Part shown: positions 16,266 to 24,751 of the stretch, one piece after another
Position numbering within the stretch: the stretch's first letter is position 1
Layout of the letters: each line of letters opens with the position of its first letter
Origin: Marinobacterium aestuarii
GTDB lineage: Bacteria; Pseudomonadota; Gammaproteobacteria; Pseudomonadales; Balneatricaceae
Direction: 5' to 3'
Assembly: GCF_001651805.1 (NCBI RefSeq)
Contig: NZ_CP015839.1
Location: 1,612,001-1,676,000 of the forward strand
Length of the DNA: 64,000 nt
The notes under the pieces: model-generated
The model's input: only the letters and a program-made list of their open reading frames with translations
Database searches by the model: none
Told to the model about the DNA's origin: nothing
Program-made: the position numbers and the translations under genes

Positions 16266-17219
16266 TCAGAGTGCCAGCAGCAGTTGCTCGAGCTTGATCT
16301 GGTCTGCGGTAAAGTTGCGAATGCCTTCTGCCAGCTTTTCCGTCGCCATGGCGTCTTCGTTCATCTGCCAGCGGTAGTTGCTTTCTGTCAGGCTGGTGTT
16401 GAGTTCCTGGCGGCGGGCGCTCGCGCGGCTCAGGCGTTGCTCCAGTGGTGCCTGGGTGGCGTCCAGTTCCTGCATCAGTGCGGGGCTGATGGTCAGGCGA
16501 TCGCAACCGGCCAAGGCCTGAATTTCGCCAATATTGCGAAAGCTTGCGCCCATGACAACGGTGCCATAGTCGTGCTGCTTGTAGTGGTTGTAAATGCGCG
16601 TTACTGAAACCACGCCAGGATCGCGGTCGCCACCAAAGTCGGCGTCGGGTTGCTGGGCGCGGTGCCAGTCGAGGATGCGGCCGACAAAGGGAGATATCAG
16701 GAAAGCGCCTGCGTCAGCGCAGGCCTGGGCCTGGGCGAAACCAAACAGCAGGGTAAGGTTGCAGTTGATGCCTTCGCGCTCCAGTATCTCGGCGGCGCGG
16801 ATGCCTTCCCAGGTGGAGGCGATCTTGATCAGGATGCGGTCGGTCTTGATGCCGGCCTCCTGATACATGGCCATAAGCTTGCGGGCGCGGGTGACGGTGG
16901 CGTCCGTATTAAAGGACAGGCGGGCATCCACCTCGGTGGAGACACGTCCGGGCACCAGTTTAAGGATTTCCAGCCCGATGAGTACCGCCAGCTTGTCGGT
17001 CATGTTGCCAAGCTGCTGCTGGTTGTCGCCGCCAAGGCTCTGGGCCCAGCTGCGTGCCTGTTCCAGCAGGGGGCGATAGGCCGGGTTCTGGCCGGCCTTG
17101 AGCAGCAGTGAGGGGTTGGTGGTGGCGTCGACGGGTCTGAACTGGCGTATCGCCTCGATATCGCCGGTATCTGCCACAACACTGGTGATGGCTTTCAACT
17201 GTTCCAGCTGGCTTTGCAT
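16266..17219 (-). CDS. tal: Transaldolase
   Basis: Pentose phosphate pathway enzyme that transfers dihydroxyacetone from sedoheptulose 7-phosphate to glyceraldehyde 3-phosphate through a Schiff base. 317 residues, the length of E. coli TalB. The catalytic lysine is Lys132 in [12 protein letters not shown], the same position as in Tal[13 protein letters not shown] near residue 31 is the other family signature. The ATG has AAAGGA upstream. It follows dusA by 26 nt on the same strand, so the two are probably one transcript. Confidence 0.96.
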   Translation of the reverse strand: MQSQLEQLKAITSVVADTGDIEAIRQFRPVDATTNPSLLLKAGQNPAYRPLLEQARSWAQSLGGDNQQQLGNMTDKLAVLIGLEILKLVPGRVSTEVDARLSFNTDATVTRARKLMAMYQEAGIKTDRILIKIASTWEGIRAAEILEREGINCNLTLLFGFAQAQACADAGAFLISPFVGRILDWHRAQQPDADFGGDRDPGVVSVTRIYNHYKQHDYGTVVMGASFRNIGEIQALAGCDRLTISPALMQELDATQAPLEQRLSRASARRQELNTSLTESNYRWQMNEDAMATEKLAEGIRNFTADQIKLEQLLLAL

Positions 17220-17245
17220 GCTCTGTGTGTCCTTTGTCGAAATGA

Positions 17246-18262
17246 TTAGGCGGGTATCCGTTCCATTGCTTGCCTGAGTACCTCGGAGCCGGCACCGGGC
17301 TTGTGGGCGTTCTCGCTCAGGTAGCGGCGAAATTGCTTGCCGCCGCGCTGGGCATGAAACAAACCCAGAATATGGCGTGAAATATGCCCCAGGTTGACCC
17401 TGTCACCGAGCTCCTGCTCGCTGTAGCTGATCATCTGCTGCAATGCCTCGAGGCGACTGATGGCGTCACCTGGTGCACCGTATAGTCGGCTGTCGACATC
17501 GGCCAGCAGGCTGTAGGGGTTCTGGTAGGCTTCGCGCCCAACCATCACGCCATCAACGTGCTCAAGGTGGGTGTCGCATTCCTCGAGTGACTTGATGCCG
17601 CCGTTGATAATAATCTCAAGCTCTGGGAAGGCTTGCTTGATGCGATAGACCCAGTCGTATTTCAGCGGCGGTACATGGCGATTTTCCTTAGGGCTAAGGC
17701 CTTTGAGGATCGCCTTGCGGGCATGAATAATGAAAGTGCTGCAGCCCGAGGTGCGTACGGTGTCGACAAAGTGGTGCAGCTCCTCATAGCTGTCCATGTC
17801 GTCAATGCCCAGGCGGTGCTTCACGGTAACGGGTATTGATACGGCGCTTTGCATGCGCTCAAGGCATTCGGCCACCAACTGTGGATGAGCCATCAGGCAG
17901 GCGCCAATCATGTTGTTCTGCACCCGGTCGCTGGGGCAGCCAACATTGAGGTTTACTTCGTCGTATCCATGGTCCTGCGCCATGCGACTGCACAGCGCCA
18001 GCGCATCCGGATCACTGCCGCCAAGCTGCAGCGCTATGGGGTGTTCCGCGTTCTGATAGCGCAGAAAGCGTTCGCTGTCGCCGTGAATCAGTGCGCCGGT
18101 CGTGACCATTTCGGTGTACAGCAGAGCATTGCGGCTCAGCAGACGATGAAAGTAGCGACAGTGACGATCTGTCCAGTCCATCATGGGCGCGACGGAAAAG
18201 CGGCGGTTGGGCGCCTGGCTGTTAGTGCTGGTGGCTGGCTGGTGCTGGAGGCTGCTGGGCAT
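17246..18262 (-). CDS. dusA: tRNA-dihydrouridine(20/20a) synthase DusA
   Basis: FMN enzyme that reduces uridine to dihydrouridine at positions 20/20a of the tRNA D-loop. About 338 residues. N-terminal FMN-barrel start [19 protein letters not shown] is the DusA signature, and the catalytic cysteine is Cys109 in [10 protein letters not shown]. The annotated start is the ATG at 18262 (MPSSLQHQP); an upstream in-frame ATG at 18328 would add 22 residues of no family likeness. No good ribosome site is visible for either. First gene of a dusA-tal pair. Confidence 0.94.
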   Translation of the reverse strand: MPSSLQHQPATSTNSQAPNRRFSVAPMMDWTDRHCRYFHRLLSRNALLYTEMVTTGALIHGDSERFLRYQNAEHPIALQLGGSDPDALALCSRMAQDHGYDEVNLNVGCPSDRVQNNMIGACLMAHPQLVAECLERMQSAVSIPVTVKHRLGIDDMDSYEELHHFVDTVRTSGCSTFIIHARKAILKGLSPKENRHVPPLKYDWVYRIKQAFPELEIIINGGIKSLEECDTHLEHVDGVMVGREAYQNPYSLLADVDSRLYGAPGDAISRLEALQQMISYSEQELGDRVNLGHISRHILGLFHAQRGGKQFRRYLSENAHKPGAGSEVLRQAMERIPA

Positions 18263-18491
18263 GTTGTACAACTGAGGTCTGTGATCGGCGATGGAATTTG
18301 CGGGCTCGATTATACACCAAGCACGCAAGTGCAGGCGACTGGCGTGGCAGGTGGCCGATAGCGGGAGGGCCTAAGGGGTGCGGCCCGAGGTTTAAATCGC
18401 TATGATTGCCACCTGCGTTTTGTGCAACCGCCCTCGGTGTCTGCACCGGCATCGCCTTCAGGTGGCTGTCGAGCACCCCGTTTAGTATTAA

Positions 18492-20300
18492 GTGTTCAGG
18501 TTTCAATGGGTTATGTTTTTTTCGCGATTTTTAGCCACACCCTGGCATGGGCTCTGTCGGTGCGCTTCACTGTTCCGACGCTCCGCGCTGCTGCTTGCCT
18601 GGGGGCTGCTGATCCTGCTGGATCTGTTTATGGTACGCGACAGCGCCTGGCTGGTTGAGAACCTGTTTGGTAAGCGTTTTATCGTAAATTTCGCCCTCAG
18701 CGCGCTGATTTTCTGGTTGCTGCTGTACTGCGTGCGGGGTTTGCTGTGGCGCAGGCCCTGGTTTGGATCTGTTGTGCTGCTGCTGCTGGGCGCGGCCTAT
18801 TTTGCCCAGACATCCTACTTCAATGTCTATGGCAAATTTGTTACCGCATTTGATTTTCGGTTTTTTGCCGCCGATCCGCTGCTGTCGCTGCAGCTGGGCG
18901 CGCAAAGCGTTGCGCTGTGGCATTCGATCTGGGTAACGGCGTTTGTTGGGCTGATTCTGGCGCTGGTGATGTCGCTCGATGCTCGTCCGTCGTTACTGCG
19001 GCGCGGGTTCAGCGCTGCGCTGGCACTGCCGTTGTTTCTGCTGGTTACACTGAACTGGTATGGCGCCTCGAGCTTTCAGGTGGCGCCAGTGGCCTACCTT
19101 GGCAGCCTTGTCAGTGCGCTTGAGGTACAGGTTAAAACGCTGGAGCGGCCGGTTAAGCCTGAGTTGTTGCGCCATGCCGCCAGTCCCGCTGCGCCTAATG
19201 TCATAGTGGTGATTGGCGAGTCGCTGAACCGGGATCATCTGGGTCTCTATGGCTACGGGCGCGACACGACGCCGCACCTGTCGGCGATGCTCAGGCGCGG
19301 CGAGATGCTGGCCATGGAAAATGCGGTGGGTGTCTCGCCTCGGACCCTGACATCGGTGCCCTATATGCTCACCGGGCTGCAGGGGGTGGATCCCCATGGC
19401 GTCATCTATACCGTGCCCACATTGTTCAATTATGCCAAGAGCGGCGGTTACCAGACGGCGCTTATTACGGCGCAGGATTTTCAGTGGCGTAATCTGGATC
19501 AGCTGTTTGTCGACGATGATCTGGATCACTATGAGCAGGGCGTGAATTTCAGCGCCAATGTGTCGGTATCCGTGGGTGCTGACGACCTGCAGGTGCTGCA
19601 GCGGGGGATTATGCCCTACATAAAGCGCGCGACTGAGCAGGCGGAGCCCTTTATGCTGGTCACTCAGATGAGTGGCAGCCACACGCCGTTTGGCGCCCAG
19701 GTGCCGGCAGCCTACAAGATGTACCTGCCGGAAGCGGGTCCCAATAGCGTGAATGCCTATGACAATACGGTGCGCTATACGGATCTGTACCTGTCGAGGC
19801 TGGTGGAGGAGGCGCGGCGCCTTGATCCCAATACCTGGGTGTTTTATGCCAGTGACCACGGCGAGCATGTGGATGACAAGGGCAGCCGCTTTCATGCCGA
19901 CTTTATTCCCGAAGTGATTCGCAACCCGCTGCTGGTATTTCCCCCAATCGGTCAGCTGGATGCGGTGAAGGCTGCGGTGGATGCGCCGGTCAGTGCGGCG
20001 GATATAGTGCCCAGCGCGCTGGAACTGATGGCGGTTGTGCCTGTCACTGAGCTCGGCGGTGTGAGTTTGCTGCACCCGATAGACCCGCAGCGCATGCGCA
20101 TCGTGACGGCCTACATGATTACGCTGCACAATGACCCGCGGGCCGCCCTGGTGTTTCCTGATCAGTCCATCTATGACATTGATTTCAAGCGCGGCAGCGT
20201 GAAATTAAGTGATGGTGAAACACTGATTCGTTACGATGAGCTGGAACCCAAGTACCGTGGCTTGTTCGAGCCGCGACTTAGCATGTCTGGAGAGGGATGA
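18492..20300 (+). CDS. Phosphoethanolamine transferase (EptA/CptA-like, alkaline-phosphatase fold)
   Basis: Inner-membrane enzyme predicted to move phosphoethanolamine from phosphatidylethanolamine onto lipid A, LPS core or another glycan. 602 residues with five N-terminal membrane segments (about 33-48, 66-83, 92-106, 146-162, 175-190) and a periplasmic sulfatase-fold domain. Metal and nucleophile residues are visible: GESLNRDHLGLYGYGRDTTP (Glu243), the probable nucleophile Thr285 in RTLTSVP, and DHGEHVDDKG. The GTG at 18492 opens the frame; ATG at 18513 is the alternative, and neither has a clear ribosome site. dgkA overlaps its stop codon, which makes sense because this reaction releases diacylglycerol. 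Confidence 0.88.
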   Translation: MFRFQWVMFFSRFLATPWHGLCRCASLFRRSALLLAWGLLILLDLFMVRDSAWLVENLFGKRFIVNFALSALIFWLLLYCVRGLLWRRPWFGSVVLLLLGAAYFAQTSYFNVYGKFVTAFDFRFFAADPLLSLQLGAQSVALWHSIWVTAFVGLILALVMSLDARPSLLRRGFSAALALPLFLLVTLNWYGASSFQVAPVAYLGSLVSALEVQVKTLERPVKPELLRHAASPAAPNVIVVIGESLNRDHLGLYGYGRDTTPHLSAMLRRGEMLAMENAVGVSPRTLTSVPYMLTGLQGVDPHGVIYTVPTLFNYAKSGGYQTALITAQDFQWRNLDQLFVDDDLDHYEQGVNFSANVSVSVGADDLQVLQRGIMPYIKRATEQAEPFMLVTQMSGSHTPFGAQVPAAYKMYLPEAGPNSVNAYDNTVRYTDLYLSRLVEEARRLDPNTWVFYASDHGEHVDDKGSRFHADFIPEVIRNPLLVFPPIGQLDAVKAAVDAPVSAADIVPSALELMAVVPVTELGGVSLLHPIDPQRMRIVTAYMITLHNDPRAALVFPDQSIYDIDFKRGSVKLSDGETLIRYDELEPKYRGLFEPRLSMSGEG

Positions 20301-20677
20301 TGCCCAACGATAAAGTGACAGGGCCTGCACGCTTTTACTATGCAACCTGCTACTCAATGAAAGGAATTCGGGCGGCCTTTGTCCATGAGCCGGCCTTTCG
20401 TTACGAGGTGTATGCGGCGCTGGTGCTGATACCACTGTCGTTCTGGGTCGCCCAGACGGGAGTCCAGCTCGGGCTGCTGATTGCCAGCTGTTTGCTGGTG
20501 CTGATGGCAGAGGTGTTTAACAGTGCCATAGAGGCGGTGGTGGACCGGGCCGGGCTCGAAATGCATGAGCTGGCCGGGCGCGCCAAGGATCTGGGGTCTG
20601 CGGGGGTGTTTTTTACGCTGCTGATCGTGATGCTGATCTGGGGCGGGGTGCTGTGGGACAATCTTGCTGTCGTCTGA
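20297..20677 (+). CDS. dgkA: Diacylglycerol kinase
   Basis: Small three-helix membrane kinase that phosphorylates diacylglycerol to phosphatidate for reuse. 126 residues, as in E. coli. The active-site segment AEVFNSAIEAVVDR is intact, and three hydrophobic helices are evident. Two consecutive ATG codons (20297 and 20300) follow GAGAGGGA; the first overlaps the transferase stop by 4 nt. Coupling to a phosphoethanolamine transferase recalls eptA/mcr-3 loci that also carry dgkA, where DgkA recycles the diacylglycerol by-product. Confidence 0.95.
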   Translation: MMPNDKVTGPARFYYATCYSMKGIRAAFVHEPAFRYEVYAALVLIPLSFWVAQTGVQLGLLIASCLLVLMAEVFNSAIEAVVDRAGLEMHELAGRAKDLGSAGVFFTLLIVMLIWGGVLWDNLAVV

Positions 20678-20730
20678 TGTCAGACTTGACTGAATGCAGT
20701 CGCGTTTTTAAGAAAAGCAAAAACAAAAAT

Positions 20731-20768
20731 AAGCAGGAGCGGGACTCATCCCGGTTCCTGCTTTTTTT
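20731..20768. terminator. Bidirectional terminator between dgkA and speD
   Basis: AAGCAGGA-gc-GGGA, loop CTCA, TCCC-gg-TTCCTGCT followed by TTTTTTT on the plus strand. On the minus strand the stem is followed by TTATTTTTGTTTTTGC, so it serves both convergent genes. Confidence 0.93.
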
Positions 20769-20781
20769 CGTCGCTTGGGGT

Positions 20782-21612
20782 TTAGACTAAGCCCTGGCTG
20801 AACGGCATTTCCGGCAGGTTGCGTGCGTAGAATATTTCCCGCATCTCGCGAAACAGATTGTCGGTAATGGTACTGATTTCTTCTTCGCTCATGCCCTGGG
20901 TGGTGGTGCCAAACAGGTACTGGTTGAGGTCGAAGTCGTTCAGCATCATCTTGGTATGGAAGATGTTTTCCTGATAAACGTTCACATCCACCATCTGGTA
21001 CAGATCGCGGATATCGTCGCTCATGAAATTCTGAATCGAGTGAATATCATGGTCGATATAGTGCTTGATACCGTGAACGTCGCGGGTGAAGCCGCGTACA
21101 CGATAGTCGATCGTCACTATGTCGGACTCGAGCTTGTGAATCAGGTAGTTCAGCGCTTTCAGCGGCGAAATGACGCCACAGGTAGACACCTCGATATCGG
21201 CACGAAAGGTGCAGATGCCGTTGTCCGGATGGCTCTCCGGGTAGGTGTGTACGCAGATATGACTCTTGTCCAGGTGAGCCACGACGGAGTCCGGCTGCAG
21301 CGGGCCCGGCTTTTCCGATGTATCCACCATCAGTGAGTCTTTCAGCGGCTCCTCCGATACCAGAATCGTCACGCTCGCGCCCTGGGGCTCGTAGTCCTGG
21401 CGGGCGACATTCAGTACGTTGGCGCCGATGATATCGCAGACCTCGGTCAGGATCTCGGTCAGGCGATCAGCGTTGTATTGCTCATCAATGTACTCGATAT
21501 ATTCTGCTTTCTGTTCCGGAGTCCGGGTGTAGCAGATATCGTAAATACAGAAACTCAGGCTTTTGGTGAGGTTGTTAAAGCCCTGCAGTTTGATCTTGCC
21601 ACTGGGTGTCAA
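20782..21612 (-). CDS. speD: S-adenosylmethionine decarboxylase proenzyme
   Basis: Makes decarboxylated SAM, the aminopropyl donor for spermidine. 276 residues of the E. coli-type SpeD class (264 in E. coli). Autocleavage occurs before the serine of [14 protein letters not shown] (Ser117 here), which becomes the pyruvoyl group. The frame opens with TTG at 21612 ([20 protein letters not shown]); GGAGG lies 10-14 nt upstream and no better ATG exists before the conserved region. No speE lies beside it. A candidate Fur-regulated RNA lies upstream in the opposite direction. Confidence 0.95.
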   Translation of the reverse strand: MTPSGKIKLQGFNNLTKSLSFCIYDICYTRTPEQKAEYIEYIDEQYNADRLTEILTEVCDIIGANVLNVARQDYEPQGASVTILVSEEPLKDSLMVDTSEKPGPLQPDSVVAHLDKSHICVHTYPESHPDNGICTFRADIEVSTCGVISPLKALNYLIHKLESDIVTIDYRVRGFTRDVHGIKHYIDHDIHSIQNFMSDDIRDLYQMVDVNVYQENIFHTKMMLNDFDLNQYLFGTTTQGMSEEEISTITDNLFREMREIFYARNLPEMPFSQGLV

Positions 21613-21797
21613 CGATCAGGCCTCCAAAAAAATAACGCGCCTCTCGGGCGCGATGGACGAATAGCTATGGGGCTGGCCCCGGCAATGTGTCGTGATTGTA
21701 GTGCAACTGGGCGATCAGAAAAAGTCCAAGGGGCGACAAAAGTCCTGCTGTACAAAAATCAGGCCACGGGAAACTCATTCGGATAATATTTCTGCCT

Positions 21798-21830
21798 GTT
21801 ATTGCAAATCATTATCGTTTAGATTATCGT
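21798..21830 (+). promoter_or_regulatory. Fur box overlapping a promoter
   Basis: GTTATTGCAAATCATTATC at 21798-21816 matches 15 of 19 positions of the Fur consensus GATAATGATAATCATTATC, including the whole right half. A promoter can be read through it: -35 TTGCAA (21802-21807), 17-bp spacer, -10 TATCGT (21825-21830), giving a start near 21837. Repression by Fur-Fe(II) would block this promoter directly. The box is also about 185 bp upstream of speD, but in the wrong orientation for the promoter described. Confidence 0.65.
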
Positions 21831-21836
21831 CTGTCT

Positions 21837-21994
21837 TGTTCGCAAGTCGCCGATATTCATCGGAGTTTATGCCGGTGTGCTATCGGTTCGACAGGGCCCA
21901 TCTTTGGCGGGATGCGCTCAGTCACATTTTTAATGTTCAAGGCTCTTATCACGCGTATCGTGAATGCCGGCTCTGTCATGGAGCCGGTTTTTTT
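21837..21994 (+). ncRNA. Candidate iron-responsive small RNA (RyhB/PrrF-like arrangement)
   Basis: A region of about 158 nt runs from the Fur-box promoter to a strong intrinsic terminator, with no convincing ORF between. That is the layout of Fur-repressed sRNAs such as RyhB and PrrF. An internal stretch CAGTCACATTTTTAATGTTC (21930-21949) looks like the kind of single-stranded core used for pairing, and is reminiscent of PrrF from memory; I cannot align it here. The 5' end is inferred from the -10. Confidence 0.55.
21967..21994 (+). terminator. Intrinsic terminator of the candidate Fur-regulated RNA
   Basis: CCGGCTC (21967-21973), seven-base loop, GAGCCGG (21981-21987), then seven T. No protein gene ends upstream of it on this strand, so it must terminate some non-coding transcript. 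Confidence 0.92.
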
Positions 21995-22033
21995 ATTGCC
22001 GCAGGGTTGGGAGTCTGAAAGAAAGCGCTGGGT

Positions 22034-22306
22034 ACTAGTGTACTGCTTCGCCCTAATGGGTGCTTATAGAGCCCGCCAATGCGTGTCCGGCAAGGCGCCG
22101 TCCGCCGGTAATAGTGGGGCTCTTGCCAAGAGCGGCAACGCAGCTGGGCGCGAATTGGCGCGCTCCCTGCGGGCGAGCCGCCAGAAGGTCGTCCGCGGTG
22201 TTGCATTTCCTCGACATAGGCCCACTATGCCTTCGAAAATGCACCGTGCGGCCCACCTCCTGGCGACTCGCTAAAAGTGCCTCTAAGAGCGAAGCAGTAC
22301 ACTAGT
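22034..22306. mobile_element. MITE-like element, 273 bp, with 18-bp perfect terminal inverted repeats
   Basis: ACTAGTGTACTGCTTCGC at 22034-22051 is exactly mirrored by GCGAAGCAGTACACTAGT at 22289-22306, and similarity continues imperfectly for about another 18 bp inwards on both sides. The interior is GC-rich, has open frames but no transposase likeness, and is much too short for an autonomous insertion sequence. I see no clear target-site duplication. It lies between the sRNA terminator and the WGR-like gene, in non-coding DNA. It is probably a non-autonomous element mobilised by a transposase elsewhere in the genome. Confidence 0.75.
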
Positions 22307-22381
22307 GCGGTTGCTCGCAGGGCTAACGTATCTAAGCAAGAAAGCGATAGGGCATCGGAAGTGCCGGAGGTAGCGATAAGC

Positions 22382-22753
22382 TTAGTTAAAATCGAACCCT
22401 AGCTGCTCTTCGCTACGGCCCGTGTGGCGGTAGCCCAGTTTGCGCTGTTGACGGGCGATGCTGCTGAGCAGGCGTCTGGCTTCCTTGTAGGAGTGCAGCA
22501 CGGTATGGGTCACTGTCGCTTCATTCGCCGCTCGATCACCCCAGCTCTGGCTCAGAATCCAGTCACCGACAAGGTCCTGATACAGGCGAACAATGAAGTA
22601 TTCCTGCTCTTTTTGCCAGCGTACTATCAAGGGGCTTTTACCGTAACTCGATCGGGGGGAAAATGTTGCAGTGAATGCATACCCGTTTATGCGACAGACC
22701 CAGGCCCGCCGCGCCAGATCCCGATGCAAGGTGCAGCGGGCGTAACGGCGCAT
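22382..22753 (-). CDS. Small WGR-like domain protein
   Basis: Hypothetical protein of about 123 residues. The segment IVRWQKEQEYFIVRLYQDLVG followed by DWILSQSWGD and a downstream helix EARRLLSSIARQQRKLGYR looks like a compact WGR-type domain of the kind found as stand-alone small proteins in gammaproteobacteria. Function unknown; WGR domains elsewhere accompany PARP or MolR proteins. The open frame runs far upstream through pdxB as a shadow, so the true start is uncertain: ATG 22753 (MRRYARC) or ATG 22768. Divergent from pdxB. Confidence 0.6.
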   Translation of the reverse strand: MRRYARCTLHRDLARRAWVCRINGYAFTATFSPRSSYGKSPLIVRWQKEQEYFIVRLYQDLVGDWILSQSWGDRAANEATVTHTVLHSYKEARRLLSSIARQQRKLGYRHTGRSEEQLGFDFN

Positions 22754-22795
22754 TGAGCCCGAAACCATGGCATTTGTAAAGATCCGGAGTACAGA

Positions 22796-23944
22796 TTGAA
22801 GTCCAGTCATCTGAATATAGTTGCCGACGAAAACATACCCGCGCTCCAGGCCCTGCTGGGGTCTCTTGGCACTGTCCGAACCCTGCCGGGGCGCAGCATG
22901 ACGGCGGCTGATCTGGCCGATACCGATGTGCTGCTGGTGCGCTCCATTACCCGGGTCGACCGGGCGTTGCTTGAAGGCACACCGGTGCGTTTTGTCGGCA
23001 CGGCAACCATTGGCATGGATCATGTTGATCAGGCGTACCTGCGTGAGCAGAGCATTGCGTTTAGCAGTGCGCCGGGCTGCAATGCCGATGCGGTGGTGGA
23101 GTATGTGCTGACCGTGCTTTATAGCCTGGCGGCTGAGCAGGGCTTTGTGCTGCGGGACAAAACCGTTGGCATTATCGGTGTTGGCAATGTCGGATCCCGC
23201 CTGCAGCGTCGCCTGCAGCGCCTTGGCATCAATTTGCTGCTTAACGACCCACCGCGTGCAGCCGAGGGCGGCGAGTCGTTCGTCAGTCTGGACAGGCTGC
23301 TGGACGAGGCCGATATCCTGTGCCTGCATACGCCGCTGGTCACCGCCGGGCCGCACCCCACGCAGCATCTGCTGGGTGCTGCGCAGCTGAAGCGTCTGCG
23401 TGCGGGGGCGATTGTACTGAACGCCGGACGCGGCGCGGCTATCGACGGTGCGGCGCTGCTGCAGGTGGCAGGGCAGCGCCCGGACCTGACTCTGGTGCTG
23501 GATGTCTGGGAAAATGAACCGGGTATTGATACTGCGCTGGCGCCTTTCGTGCGTCTGGGTTCGCCCCATATTGCCGGTTACAGTCTGGACGGCAAGATTC
23601 GCGGCACCTATATGCTGTATCAGGCGCTGTGTCAGCACCTTGGGTTGCCGGAAGCCGCTCCTCTGCAGGACTATCTGCCCGCGGCATCGGTACCTCGGGT
23701 GGAGGCGGGCCCCGGCCTGACTCCGCTTGAGCTGATGCGTCTGTTGTATGACCCCTATCGGGATGACCGTGCGCTGCGCGCAACCCTGGGATTGCCACAG
23801 GCGCAGCGTGGGGTCGCATTTGACCGCCTGCGCAAGGAGTATCCGGTACGGCGGGAGTTCGACACCCTGACGGTTACCGGCCGGCTGGCGCCCGCGCTGG
23901 CCGAGGAGCTTGTGGCGCTCGGCTTCAGGGTGGAATTGTCGTAA
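22796..23944 (+). CDS. pdxB: 4-phosphoerythronate dehydrogenase
   Basis: Second step of the DXP-dependent pyridoxal 5'-phosphate pathway, oxidising 4-phosphoerythronate with NAD. 382 residues. D-isomer 2-hydroxyacid dehydrogenase fold: N-terminal VADENIPALQALLG, the Rossmann motif GIIGVGNVGSRLQRRL near residue 125, LNAGRGAAIDGAAL, and the PdxB-specific C-terminal dimerisation domain after residue 280. The start is a TTG (LKSSHLNIVADEN) with GGAG upstream at the right distance; the family begins at this point. The next gene follows after about 40 nt. Confidence 0.95.
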   Translation: MKSSHLNIVADENIPALQALLGSLGTVRTLPGRSMTAADLADTDVLLVRSITRVDRALLEGTPVRFVGTATIGMDHVDQAYLREQSIAFSSAPGCNADAVVEYVLTVLYSLAAEQGFVLRDKTVGIIGVGNVGSRLQRRLQRLGINLLLNDPPRAAEGGESFVSLDRLLDEADILCLHTPLVTAGPHPTQHLLGAAQLKRLRAGAIVLNAGRGAAIDGAALLQVAGQRPDLTLVLDVWENEPGIDTALAPFVRLGSPHIAGYSLDGKIRGTYMLYQALCQHLGLPEAAPLQDYLPAASVPRVEAGPGLTPLELMRLLYDPYRDDRALRATLGLPQAQRGVAFDRLRKEYPVRREFDTLTVTGRLAPALAEELVALGFRVELS

Positions 23945-23986
23945 GCTGTCGCGCTTTTAATGCGTCATGACCACGCCGGAACCTTA

Positions 23987-24688
23987 ATGCCCAAGTCACT
24001 TGAACAAAGTGCCGAATCCCTGGATCTGGCGCAGTTACGGCCATTGCCGGGCGAGCGCCTGCGGGTTGAAAGCCGCACGCCACGCAGCCGCTTTGTTTCC
24101 GAGCTCATTGGCTATCGGGTTGATGGCAGTGTGCTGATCGCCGCGCCCCGTGCAGGCTCTCTGGCAGCCAGTGTCAATCCGGGCTCGTCGGTGACCGTGC
24201 GGCTGATGGCGGGCAACCGCATTTGCGCCTTTACCAGCCGGTTGCTGCGGATTCAGACACAGCCCTTTGGCTACTGGCACCTTGAGTACCCCGGTGAGGT
24301 GGAAGTCCGCCGGATCCGCAACTGCACCCGTGTGCCTGTGCGCCTGAAAATAGCGCTGGATACCGAGGATGACGCTGCAGCAACACAGTCGGGTTTGCCC
24401 TGTTCGGCGCTCTGTACGGATATCAGCCTGCAGGGCGCCTGTGTCGAGGCCCTGGGGTTGATCGGCCAGCCAGGTGAACGGCTGTTTGTGACCCTGCGCA
24501 TTGTGCTGGCCGGTATCGACCAGGTTCTGCTGGTGCCGGCGCAGATAAGGAGCCAGCAGGCGTTGGCAACCGGTTTTCGCTACGGAGTGGAATTCTGCGA
24601 TCTGGAGGAAGATAGCCGCGTGATGCTGGCAGGCTTTGTCTATCAGCAATTGCTGCTCGAAACCGGCCATATAGACGCGGTTCTCTAA
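23987..24688 (+). CDS. PilZ-domain cyclic di-GMP-binding protein (YcgR-like layout)
   Basis: 233 residues with an N-terminal YcgR-type beta domain (about 25-105) and a C-terminal PilZ domain. The two c-di-GMP ligand motifs are visible: RNCTR, an RxxxR, and about 35 residues later DISLQG (D/NxSxxG). Proteins of this layout act as flagellar brakes or other c-di-GMP effectors; the target here is unknown because no motility genes are nearby. An ATG at 23960 is possible, but the ATG at 23987 has GGAA at good spacing. It sits between pdxB and an AcoX-like kinase on the same strand. Confidence 0.87.
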   Translation: MPKSLEQSAESLDLAQLRPLPGERLRVESRTPRSRFVSELIGYRVDGSVLIAAPRAGSLAASVNPGSSVTVRLMAGNRICAFTSRLLRIQTQPFGYWHLEYPGEVEVRRIRNCTRVPVRLKIALDTEDDAAATQSGLPCSALCTDISLQGACVEALGLIGQPGERLFVTLRIVLAGIDQVLLVPAQIRSQQALATGFRYGVEFCDLEEDSRVMLAGFVYQQLLLETGHIDAVL

Positions 24689-24751
24689 GGGAGCAGGATA
24701 CTGTGGGCCGGCAGTGGTCAATTATTCAAATTATCAGGTGCAGGAGGTCGA

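Noticed and set aside
21912-22274. 120-codon plus-strand frame running from the sRNA region into the MITE-like element
   Set aside because: Crosses a terminator and a mobile-element end, with no ribosome site and no family likeness.
22754-23638. N-terminal extension of the minus-strand frame that ends in the WGR-like protein
   Set aside because: This part is antisense to pdxB; only the last 120 or so codons look like protein.
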